A DNA stretch of 64,000 nt from Triglochin maritima. Its lineage: Eukaryota; Streptophyta; Magnoliopsida; Alismatales; Juncaginaceae. Numbering within the stretch: the first letter of the stretch is position 1; every line of letters starts with the position of its first letter. This document shows, piece after piece, positions 32,461 through 43,192 of this stretch. Location: assembly GCA_963682175.1 (NCBI GenBank), contig OY821787.1, positions 17,400,501-17,464,500 on the forward strand. The letters run 5' to 3'. Below the pieces are notes generated by a model. The model saw only the letters and a program-made list of their open reading frames with translations, had not been told where the DNA came from and ran no database searches. The position numbers and the translations under genes are program-made.

Positions 32461-35234
32461 TGTAAGACCCGCTAACCTGCTATAATATTAATAAATCCAC
32501 TCTCCTCGGTTATGCATAGTTTAGTTCTTAGAATGTCAATTTATGTTATGGCATGTTAGTTTGAGCTGATTCGATCGGATTTCTCATTGGTCGATCGGGT
32601 GCGACACATCAGGCTGGTGCACGGTGGGTTGATGTGATCAACTCAATTTGGGCCCTAATGAGTGTAGAGACGGCTTTGGGCTGAGCCAGGTTGGAGGTGT
32701 TGTGGAATTTGAAGGGAGCTTGGGAGTTACACGCATCTTTCAAGGGAGGCTTTTGGGAGTCCTTGCTGGTGCCACTTTTGGCAAGTCTTGAAGTGGCTTG
32801 ATAGCTAGGAAGTTGGAGAGTTGTATGCAACCTATAAGGCCCTCCCAGCCGTCCTCTTCCTCCCTTTTCCTTCCACACAGACATCACTCCATACCACTCA
32901 TTCCTTCCTCTCCAGCTGATTGGTGGGCTGATCTCCGGCGAGTTGGGAGCTACGTCTAGTGCAACCTTGTGCGGCTAGAAGAGGAGTTGGTGGGCAGAAT
33001 CTCCAGAAAAGCTCGGTCAATCTTCCTTGCTGATCAGGTATGCTCCTGGACCTTTAGTGCAATGGGAAAGTAGGGGGTGTTGGATGGAGTTTAGTCCAGC
33101 ACTAGTGGGCTGGTCGGTCTGAGGTTTGGAGTTGCACAAGTGGAGTTCTACCCGATAGGGTGGACTGTGGTGCACTCTCTGAATTTCAGAGGTTGGCTGG
33201 GCTTCCCACACATCATCACACCCCTCACCTCATGTTTTTTAGTCATAGGTTTGAGGAAGAAACTGGAAGGGAGGAGGCTGGGCTGTGGGGAGAACGTCGG
33301 GAAGGGTGCTTGCATGCATGCTTACGTATGGTGCAACTTTCCCTTGTCGTGAGTTGTGATGATTGACGATTTTTGTTGATGGTGTTCTTAATGCTTATGA
33401 TATGCGATTTCCTATGATATGTTACTTATCTTAGATCACATGAGCTTGCATAATTTCGTGCCTGGTTATAGTTGTGAATCATCTTGGGTTTCAGACATCG
33501 CATCTAAACGTGGTCTAGCTTTTAGGTCCGAATAATGTTGCATGTATCACTTTGAATGTTAAGATAAGTTTGTCATGATTTCATTCCAGTAAAGACTAAA
33601 CCATGTATATGCTCTGAGTATAAGTGACATATTTCAATCTAGATGTTAAAGCAATTGGCAGAATGGAGTTGTGTTAATTTCATAATTTGGTAATCGGCGT
33701 GATTTCGTCCAGCAATAATGACGTCTTATATATGATCTGATTTTCATAAACCGCTACTGATTTACATTGGTATAGGCTAGCATGAAGGCAAATTAGAACT
33801 CATCCATGATCTATGCAACTCGCCATTTAATTTATTGTATAGTAGAACCACGTATGCGTATGTGTTTTTATGTATATACCTATAGATCCGTCTGGACTGT
33901 GAGATCAAAAGCATATTTTATTAAGTCATGTTACTGCAGCATACTTGTACATGGCCATATCTTTGCTGATCATGTTTAGAGTGGTAAGAGGTAATGTGCA
34001 TATGTCTGAAATGGAATGTTCATGTAATGTAATGTAATGTTGATGGTGTTATTTTAGATATCTTGTTGTATCACATGTTTTATCTTCATTTCACATATGT
34101 AAGCTTATGATGTGATTTATTGTTGTGTGGTTATGTAGTGATCATCTAGGACCGTTAGGATATCAGACCTTATGAAATCCTTATCATGACCCGTAGATGA
34201 CTCAATGTGTTGTTTACCTTGAATTGCCGATCTGGGTATGTTTGCTTGCTGATTTTGGTTTGGTTCCTGTTGGGATGTTCTGATTTTGTTTTGTTCGGGG
34301 CTGTTAGGAGGGTATCCTGATACTCTTCCTTGAGCTCGTTCCGTAGCTTGTAGCTGCATTAGACTTTAGCTGCTTAAGTAGCTTGCATTGCATTTAATCT
34401 GATTAATAATTCTGGACACGTTCTGTTTTTTGGACCGACGGTCCACGAGTGGGTCCTCTAGCTCCAGACGCCATTCGCATAAGACCTTTATGTTGGGAGG
34501 CCAGGTGTAAGATAAGTCATGGGCAGGCGCACTGCCATTCTGTCTCAGGGTAGGTTTCCCAAGTTCGCGATGGCACCATGTAGGTCACTTGCCGCGAATT
34601 GGGACACTTATCCAGCACACCGCTTTGTGCCGAGTGGTGGGTCACTGTCAAGAGACCGCCTTTGACCAGCGAGGCTGGTGTTCTGGTTCCTCTCGAGGAA
34701 TGGCTTCAGGTGCGCCCAACCGGCGCGGCTTATGGAGTCATAACCTTTTGTTGCACTTGGTGTTTTCTGTTCTATTTTGGATGCTTTTGTCTTAATTAGA
34801 CTCCATGCATAATTCTGTAAAATGTTGTTTTGGCAAGGAAATACTGAGTTTTCTTAATTGAAAACTCACACATTTGTTAATGCGGTGCTTGCAGGTACTT
34901 AGGTTCCCACAGGGCAGACTGGACGAGTGTCGAAGATTCTGTACACGAGGGATACGTCGACCAAATTCTTCAGTTTGTCTTTTGCTTCTGCATTATTTAT
35001 GATGTATTTCTCTTTTGAACTCGATGTAATGTATTTGACCTTGTTACCATATATGGATAATCTCTCACTTTTAGTTATGTTTTATGTTAGTCTATCCATG
35101 TATGATCTCTCTATTTATTGTCGAGTCATTGTTTGATCTGTCTTTTGTAACTCCTTCGGTTGTTCAGGAGGTCTCTGATCGCGACAGTGGTAGTCTTTCC
35201 CAGTGTGCATACCCACGAGATCGGGGGCCTTACA
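32461..35234 (+). repeat. 5' LTR of the LARD-type element
   Basis: It starts TGTAAGACCCGCTAACC and ends GGGGGCCTTACA. It carries CGATCG at 32572 and 32592 (20 bp apart), a possible TATA-like CTATAAGG near 32832, a GT...AG segment (33038-34894) and a hairpin just before the acceptor (about 34846-34867). It lacks a ~28-bp block present in the 3' LTR (about 39341-39369). Confidence 0.92.
33038..34894 (+). other. possible LTR-internal intron
   Basis: TGATCAG|GTATGC at 33038 and GCTTGCAG|GTAC ending 34894, 1857 nt. The 3' LTR equivalent is 38760-40659, where the acceptor reads TTGTAG. Confidence 0.4.
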
Positions 35235-35237
35235 ACT

Positions 35238-35249
35238 CGGTATCAGAGC
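35238..35249 (+). other. primer-binding site, initiator-Met type
   Basis: CGGTATCAGAGC lies three bases after the 5' LTR; it differs from TGGTATCAGAGC only at the first base. Confidence 0.85.
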
Positions 35250-35439
35250 AGGTCGGTCCCTGAAGTGTACAGAATCTGAAGACTCTCCAGTGGGGCATCT
35301 TGCCCAAACCCTGTCGGTAATTTCTTATCTTTTAGAATTGCATTATGATAGTGTTAGATCATCTTTGCATTGGTTAAATTGCTTTCTTGTGGTTTGCCTT
35401 GTGTACTTGGCAACCAAAACCACCTAGCCCTATCTATCT

Positions 35440-36700
35440 TTATCAATTCCCTCGCCTCCTCCCCCATTTTTGTGTCGAGATCTCCAACAAGTCTAGCCGG
35501 TCGAGCAAGCAAAAAGGCAAGTGTGAGAAGCGACTAGCTAGCAAGCTTGGGAGGCAGTTGCAGCGGGATTCCAAAAAATTTAGGGCTCTTCTGCACCAGT
35601 TTCAGGTATGCTTCTACCCCCTTAGCATAAGAGGATGTAGAGTGGGTGTTGGACGAAGTTTAGTCCAACACCATTGGGTTAGCCGATCTTAGGTTCGGAG
35701 TGCACAAGTGGAGATCCACCTGATAGTGTGGACTGTGTAGCACCATCCGAATTTCAGAGGTTGGTTGGGCTTTTCTCCCACTAGCATGACCCTTGCTTCA
35801 AGCTTTCTTTGTTGGTTTGATGAAGAAACCAGAAGGGATGAGGCTGGGTTGTGGGGAGCAAGTTGGGGTTGCGTTTGCATGCATTTTGTGCGTGATTTGC
35901 CACCACCTCTTGTTGTTTGAAATTATGATTCCTTGGTTGATTTGTTAATGTATTTAACAAATCAACCAACATGGGATTTTTCAAGGGTGTGTTACTGATT
36001 TTAGAACTCATGCTCCTTCATTTCGTGACTTTGTTCAGGTGATATTTGCATGAATCATTACTGATCACAGATCTGATATCTATGCGTGATCTAGCTAATA
36101 GGTCTAAATAATACAGTATGACTTATTTTGATTTTAGTCCAGTACCGATCAATACAAGTATACGCTCTGATTTGACAATTTCCTAAGATATATTCATGAC
36201 ATCTCCTCTAAGAATAAGTTGCATATTTTCAATTGTGATGTTGAGGCAATCGGTAGTGTTGTTATGTGTTGATTGCTTTGATTGGTAATCTAGTTTGATT
36301 TCGTTCCAGCAGTAGCCATATCACATATATAATCTGATTTTCATATGCCTCCTCTGATGTCTCTTGTTATGATCTCACATGAAAATGAAATCAGAACTTA
36401 TCCATGTTTTATGCAACTCATTCTATGACTTATAAGTAGTAAGCAAATCTGAATGTATGCATGTATATCAATTTATAAATCGGTTTGGACTATTGATATT
36501 ACAAGCAAGTTTCATTACCTTATGTTATTGTTATATACTTGTGCATGTTCATATCATCTCTGATCATGTTGGGTGTTGCTAGAACTAACGTGCATGTGGT
36601 CTGAAATTTAATGTTCTTGCTATATAATGCTTGTAGTATCTCTTTTGTAATACCTCTTTTTGTTATGGATGTGTTTCTCATACTGAATACATGCTATTGT
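35440..36700 (+). repeat. internal segment derived from an LTR of the same family
   Basis: It runs parallel to about 32880-34050 of the LTR: a CAGGTATGC donor-like site (35604), GTGTTGG...GTCCAACACCA, a phrase ending CGAATTTCAGAGGTTGGTTGGGCTT, then a long AT-rich part with shared phrases such as TATACGCTCTGA. Divergence is much higher than between the two terminal LTRs, so this copy is older than the element's last transposition. Confidence 0.7.
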
Positions 36701-38170
36701 TTGAGTTTCATTTTCTGTTAATTAGGTACATCACATACATGTATAATTATCCTTTGAGATCTGGGTTTTTTATCCCATATATTAATTGTTGTGAAGGTGC
36801 AACATGTTGATGTATCTTTAGTTGCTAAATACATGTGATCCTTCCTAACTAAGTTGCTGTTAAGATGTTGCATGACTATGTATTATTTAGCTACTAGATT
36901 TATGGGACTATTCATGTTTAGATTGTTGTTAGGAAGTTATACTAGCACGCATGACATAGTTTCTGGAAACAGGAAATTGCACTACACGAAAAGGCTAACC
37001 GAACATTTTAATTCAACTATGTGCATGATGCTATGCTCTAAAATGTTGAAATCAGAAGTGATTTGCCATCCATTCATGCATGCATGCCTATCACTTGTAT
37101 TATCATGATTGCATCGTGGGATCTTATATTATGCATATAGTCTCATATATCTCCTAAATATACTTAGATTCATGCATGAGTGAATTCTAAACCAATGAAT
37201 GAGTTATAATAGAGTGAAGTGTTATTAAATCATCTCATCATGACTCATAGCTCCCACAGGTTGCATGTTTGATTCCCATGATCTACGATTATTATGGCAT
37301 GTGCTTTACCTAATTTATTATAATTCTTGTTGCTTTTGTTATGTGTATGATGACGTGAGTGCATGTCGTGCATGCAAGTAAGTTCATGTTGTGATGTTAT
37401 GACTATGATTTAATGATTTAATGATTTATTGGTTGTCTAGAAACATCATGCCCCTGTATATTTGGCCATCGAGATCTTATTATGATTACACATTATAATT
37501 GTTGTCCTCATACATCATGTGCATGTAGATGTATAAATGCATGGGGATCTTGTTATTAGCACACAATTTAATTTCTGCCTAAATATATCTTGTGCATATG
37601 TATTGTCTATCGAGATCTTGTCATTATTTCCATGTTTTATTTGTTGTTCTCATACACCCTGTGCATATAGATATAAATATATTGTATGTTTAGTGACTGC
37701 ATTTTGTGTGACCTTCCTAATTAGTTTATTGTCAATATACATTATGATCATGTATGATTAGCTTGTTGTTGTTAGGTCATACATATATAAGTTGTCAGTT
37801 GCTGGATTTATGCGACCTTCATGATTTATTTGTGTCAATACGTCCCATGTCCATGTATTACTAGTTGTTGGATTCATGTGATTTGTTCATGATTAGTTCT
37901 CAGAATCTATGACTATCATGACACTTGTATTTCTTTGTCTTATAGCCATTGTTGCTTCTGTTTGAGTGCGATGATGTTGATGAAGGTTTATAGGTCAAGA
38001 ATTCGATACTACAGTTATTGTTTCATGGCCATTATTGGCAATGTTTTTCCAGTGCCCCTTGTTTTTGTTGTTAATGCAAGGTTTGTGTTCGGAGGATGAT
38101 GTAAGGAGTTTGTATCCATAGCTCTTATTAAGAGTTAGGGATAGCAAATTTCGAGGACAAAATTTATTTA
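36700..38170 (+). other. AT-rich interior of the LARD-type element with decayed short repeats
   Basis: No ORF is supported. Loosely repeated phrases occur, for example CGAGATCTTATTATG (37469), GGGGATCTTGTTATT (37546) and CGAGATCTTGTCATT (37612), with related CATACA...TGTGCAT stretches between. Confidence 0.5.
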
Positions 38171-38181
38171 AGGGGGTAGGT
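38171..38181 (+). other. polypurine tract of the LARD-type element
   Basis: AGGGGGTAGGT directly before the 3' LTR. Confidence 0.8.
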
Positions 38182-40999
38182 TGTAAGACCCGCTCTCCTG
38201 CTATAATATTAATAAGTCCACTCTCCTCGGTTATGCATAATTTAGTTCTTAGAATGTCAATTTGTGTTATGGCATGTTAGTTTGAGCTGATTCGATCGGA
38301 TTTCTCATTGGTCGATCGGGTGCGATACATCGGGCTAGTGCACGGTGGGTTGACGTGATCGACTCAATTTGGGCCCTGGTGGGTGTAGAGACGGCTTTGG
38401 GCCGAGCCAGGTTGGAGGTGGCGTGGAATTGGAAGGGAGCTTGGGAGTTACACGCATCTTTAAAAGGAGGCTTTTGGGGGGTCCTTGCTGGTGCCACTTT
38501 TGGCAAGTCTTGAAGTGGCTTGATAGCTAGGAAGTTGGAGAGTTGTATGCAACCTATAAGGCCCTCCCAGCCGTCCTCTTCCTCCCTTTTCCTTCCACAC
38601 ACACATCACTCCAGACCACTCATTCCTTCCTCTCCAGCTGATTGGTGGCCTGATCTCCGGCGAGTTGGGAGCTACGTCTAGTGCAGCCTTGTGCGGCTAG
38701 AAGAGGAGTTGGTGGGCAGAATCTCCGGAAAAGCTCGGTCAATCTTCCTTTCTGATCAGGTATGGTCCTGGACCTTTAGTGCAATGGGAAAGTAGGGGGT
38801 GTTGGATGGAGTTCAGTCCAGCACTAGTGGGCTGGTCGGTCTGAGGTTTGGAGTTGCACAAGTGTAGTTCTACCCGATAGGGTGGACACTGTAGTGCAGT
38901 CTCTGAATTTCAGAGGCTCGCTGGGCTTCCCACACATCATCACGCCCCTCACCTCATGTTTTTTCCTCAGAGGTTTGAGGAAGAAACCGGAAGGGAGGAG
39001 GCTGGGCTGTGGGGAGAACGTCGGGAAGGGTGCTTGCATGCATGCTTGCGTATCGTGTAACTTTCCGTTGTCGTGAGTTGTGATGATTGACGATTTTTGT
39101 TGATGGTATTCTTAATGCTTATGATATGTGATTTCCTATGATATGTTACTTATCTTAGATCACATGAGCTTACATAATTTCGTGACTGGTTATAGTTGTG
39201 AATCATCTTGGATTTCAGACCTCACATCTAAATGTGGTCTAGCTTTTAGGTCCGAATAATGTTGCATGTATCACTTTGAATGTTAAGATAAGTTTGTCAT
39301 GATTTCATTCCAGTAAAGACTAAACCATGTATATGCTCTGATTGGTAATCACCCTAATACACCCCATCTGAGTATAAGTGTCATATTTCAATCTAGATGT
39401 TAAAGCAATCTGCAGAATGGAGTTGTGTTAATTTCTTAATTTGGTAATCGGCGTGATTTCGTCCAGCAGTAATCACGTCTTATATATGATCTGATCTTCA
39501 TAAACCGCTACTGATTTACATTGGTATACGCTAGCTAGCATGAAGGCAAATTAGAACTCATCCATGATCTATGCAACTCACCATTTAATTTATAGTATAG
39601 TAGAACCACGTATGCGTGTGTGTTTTTATGTATATACCTATAGATCCGTCTGGACTGTGAGATCACAAGCATATTTCATTAAGTCATGTTACTGCAACAT
39701 ACTTGTACACGGCCATGTCTTTGCTGATCATGTGTAGAGTGGTAAGAGGTAATGTGCCTATGTCTGAAATGGAATGTTCATGTAATGTAATGGAATGTAA
39801 TGTTCATGGCGTTATTTGTGATATCTTGTTGTATCACATGTTTTATCTTCATTTCACATATGTAAGCTTATGATGTGATTTATTGTTGTGTGGTTATGTA
39901 GTGATCATGTAGGACCCTTAGTATATCAGACCTTAGGACATCCTTATCATGACCCGTAGATGACTCAATGTGTTATTTACCTTGAATTGCCAATATGGGT
40001 ATGTTTGCTTGCTGATTTTGGTTTGGTTCCTGTTGGGATGTTCTGATTTTGTTTCGTTCGGGGCCGTTAGGAGGGTATCCGGATATTTTTCCTTGAGATC
40101 GTTCCCTAGCTTGTAGCTGCATTAGACTTTAGATGCTTAAGTAGCTTGCATTGCATTTAATCTGATTAATAATTCTGGGCATATTCTGTTTTCTGGGCCG
40201 ACAAGCCACGAGTGGGTCCTCTAGCTCCAAAGACCATTTGCATAAGACCTTCACGTTTGGAGGCCAGGCATAAGATAAGTCCAGGGCAGGCACGCTGTCA
40301 TTCTGTCTCAGAGTAGGTATTCCCAAGTTCGTGATGGCACCATGTAGGTCACTTGCCACGAATTGGGACACTTATCCGGCGCACCGCTTTGTGCCGAGCG
40401 GTGGGTCACTATCGAGTGACCACCTTTGACCAGCGAGGCTGGTGTTCTGGTTCCTCTTGAGGAATGGGTTCGGGTGCGCCCGACCGGCGCGGCATATGGA
40501 GTCGTAGCCTTTTGTTGCACTTGGTGTTTTCTGTTCTGTTTTGGATGCTTTTGTCTTAATTAGACTCCATGCATAATTCTGTAAAATGTTGTTTTGGCCA
40601 GGAGCATACTGAGTTTTCTTAATTGAAAACTCACGCATTTGTTAATGCGATGCTTGTAGGTACTTAGGTTCCCACAGGGCAAACTGGACGAGTGTCAAAG
40701 ATTCTGTACACGAGGGATACGTCGACCAAATTCTTCAGTTTGTCTTTTGCTTCCGCATTATTTATGATGTATTTCCTTTTTGAACTCGATGTATGTATTT
40801 GACCTTGTTACCATATATGGATAATCTGTCACTTTTTAGTTATGTTTTATGTTAGTCTATCCATGTATGATCTCTCTATTTATTGTCGAGTCATTGTTTG
40901 GTCTATCTTTCGTAACTCCTTCGGTCGTCGCGGAGGTTTCTGATCGCGACACTGGTAGTCTTTCCTAGTGTGCGTACCCACGAGATCGGGGGCGTTACA
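38182..40999 (+). repeat. 3' LTR of the LARD-type element
   Basis: It starts TGTAAGACCCGCTCTCC and ends GGGGGCGTTACA. It is collinear with 32461-35234 apart from small indels and scattered base changes. It keeps the CGATCG pair (38293 and 38313), the splice-like sites and a perfect hairpin GAGTTTTC-ttaatt-GAAAACTC at 40611-40632. Confidence 0.92.
38760..40659 (+). other. possible LTR-internal intron, 3' LTR
   Basis: GATCAG|GTATGG at 38760 and GCTTGTAG|GTAC ending 40659, 1900 nt. Confidence 0.35.
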
Positions 41000-41004
41000 T
41001 TCTT

Positions 41005-41685
41005 GATGGGTTTTGCCATAAGATTTAGACATGCCCATGCTTGATTTCATCATGTTTATTGGCTGAAAGTTCCTGTTGGATATGCTACATATTAGTCGTG
41101 TGTTTGTATAAGTGTTTAATCGCTTGATCGATGGAAGAAACTTTGTTTTTTATGGGTTATGCCATAAATTTTAGACACCTCCCATGCTTAGCTTTGTTCT
41201 TCACATGAGTTCGTGATTTTTGATGAGTCTTGCCATAATTTTAGACATTTCTCATGTTGAGCCTCATATTGTGATAATCAAGTAGTAAATGTTAATATGT
41301 TTTGTGGATGGATTGATAGGTCTTGCCCCATCTTTAGACACCTCCTATGCATGAAGACACACACATGACACACACAAATGCTTACATACGTAATTCATCA
41401 CTTCTCTCACCTCATATGTGTTCACGCTCCACCCCCTAGGGGTTCATCCATATTTCGTTCCATATCATTTGTTGCATCTCTTTAGTTTTCATTTGCATTG
41501 TAATCTAGTTTGTTTTGCGTTCTAGTATAATTGTCTTTTACTAGTAGCATAATAATATCTTCTTCACCATATTTGCCACTTGATTTCCGAAGAACTAGAG
41601 CCAACACACCTCCTTGTGGATTGACCAATACTTGTCACGTCTTCACCGACGGTCGTGCGCTTGCGGTTAATACATAATTGAAACA
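41005..41685 (+). repeat. Athila-like A-family 5' LTR (copy A3), right part
   Basis: It continues 31528-32460 after the nested element and ends AATTGAAACA. A primer-binding site follows within a few bases, so this is a 5' LTR and not a solo LTR. Confidence 0.85.
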
Positions 41686-41900
41686 AGTTTTTTGCCCCGT
41701 TGTCGGGGAGGTGCTCAGTCCAGACTCTGGTTTGGACGATTTGAGTGGATTTGATCTTTTTCATTTAGTGTTTTGTTATCTCGGGACATTCAAGGTGCAA
41801 AGTTCAAGCAGTGGCAAAAAGGTGGGAGGATTTGAAGCTATTCTGATAGCCAATTAGCAGTCTGGGACTGCCAACTAGCGGCTTAGTGAGCGATTCTAAC
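41686..41900 (+). other. primer site and start of the A3 leader
   Basis: TTGCCCCGTTGTCGGGGA (about 41691-41708) is a degenerate Asp-type primer site. The leader then continues and is lost near 41900. It contains a palindrome pair: TAGCCAATTAGCAG at 41847 and CTGCCAACTAGCGG at 41868, 21 bp apart. Confidence 0.65.
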
Positions 41901-41985
41901 GTCCTATTATGAAAATAAGAAAATTGATCATAAATGCTTGGTAAAATTTTAAAAATTATACACAAGTATAGGGGACGAAATTCTA
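41901..41985 (+). repeat. terminal fragment of a family C LTR
   Basis: It ends with GGACGAAATTCTACA, matching the LTR ends at 62673 (plus) and 26505 (minus), preceded by about 70 bp of related AT-rich sequence. It lies between fragments of two Athila-like elements. Confidence 0.5.
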
Positions 41986-43192
41986 CAGCATGTACGGAGA
42001 TAACGATCACCTAGACCATCCATCTCAACAAAAGGATTGACTCTCTCAATTCGGGCACCCTCACCAAGATGAGTCAAACCTCGCATAAATGTGCTCTACT
42101 TGACTCAATGACCACACACAAAAAGAGGGTTTAATCAGAGGAGGAGATTATAACGCGGAATGGGGATAAGGAGAAGACTCAGAAGAGAATGGAAAAATCC
42201 TTAGCACAAACGTGGGTAAGGGTGAGGGTAGAAACCTAATCTAGCAATTACGATTCAAACAAGCTTAGACTGGCCATGGTCCTTAGATTAGATGACGTCT
42301 AACCGCAACTCTCCACACTCCCGAATACCTCACCTCACTCGGCTGAAGGTTGCAAAGCCAAATGAGAAAGTCATGACCCAGAGGTCCCAAAAGTCTCAAT
42401 GCAACTAAGCAAACGACAATGTTTGGGCCACGACGTCGAGAATGGGATTGTCTCCTAAGTGTGCCCAAATCCTAGTGGTCAATATTTACTTGATTTTAGA
42501 TTAAGTCTTTTAATTAAGTGTTATTTTTGGGGCCAAAGAATGGATGATAAAATCTCTTACCTTATCTGGTATGGGACAACCCCCTTAAGGTATTTTGATC
42601 CCTAATCTAGAATCTTGCCCTCCAATCAAACACTCACCTCACTCTTATTCCAATGCAATCTTACTAATTAATGCTTGCAAGATAATGCATGAATGTGTGA
42701 AAAAGGTGTCGTACCTCAACCCAACATTCAACAACTAGAAAGTAAAGCAAAGGAAAGACAATATGCGTGCAAGGCCTATGTATGGTGCAAGACCTAGATG
42801 ACATTCATCTACCATTTTTCTTTGAGTTTTAATATCCACGTTGTCTTAAATAGGGAAATATGCATGTCAAATTAATTTCTAGCATCAAAACAGAGCATAT
42901 ATGAAGTGGAAGTTGTCATATATCAACTAGGAACAACAAGGAGCTACTGGGGAAACATAAATGTAAACAGACTCACCAAATCCGCCACTAGCGGATGCAA
43001 ATCCACCCGTGGCAGATTGTTTGGGGATTGTAGTCCCCAAACTCTTTCTCGATGCTTTTTTGCCTATATGACGTTTCCCGGTCCACTTGTTCCTCTGTCT
43101 AGTAACAAAACTAAAACGAAAATGTAAGAAAACCCACCAAAATAGTAAACATGACTACGAAACTCACTCCCCCGGCAACGACGCCAAAAACA
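41986..43192 (-). mobile_element. leader and first codons of an Athila-like element (copy D)
   Basis: Minus strand from the LTR at 43193: primer site (43169-43186, TGGCGTCGTTGCCGGGGG), a ~1.1-kb leader like those at 5630-6736 and 49763-51036, and then PFVEMDG, the same ORF start as in copies A2 and B, cut off after three codons. A palindrome pair sits at 42981-43016. Confidence 0.75.
42981..43016 (-). promoter_or_regulatory. in-phase palindrome pair in the D leader
   Basis: TCCGCCACTAGCGGA at 42981 and TCCACCCGTGGCAGA at 43002, 21 bp apart. A further near-palindrome, TTGGGGATTGTAGTCCCCAA, follows at 43020-43040. Confidence 0.65.

Larger units (their letters stand above)
32461..40999 (+). mobile_element. 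non-coding LARD-type LTR retrotransposon, probably chromovirus-derived
   Basis: LTRs at 32461-35234 (2774 bp) and 38182-40999 (2818 bp) flank a 2947-bp internal region without a credible ORF. The target duplication TTCTT is exact (32456-32460, 41000-41004). A tRNA-iMet-type primer site (35238-35249) and a polypurine tract (38171-38181) are present. Before the 3' LTR, AATTTCGAGGACAAAATTTA then AAGGGGG resembles the chromovirus 3' end at 11126-11160, so it may use chromovirus proteins in trans. Much of the interior is itself diverged LTR sequence. Confidence 0.92.

Noticed and set aside
35236..35255. tRNA-like matches (GGTATCAGAGC) here, at 15724-15735 and at 62675-62686
   Set aside because: They are primer-binding sites directly after LTRs; no cloverleaf tRNA gene surrounds them.
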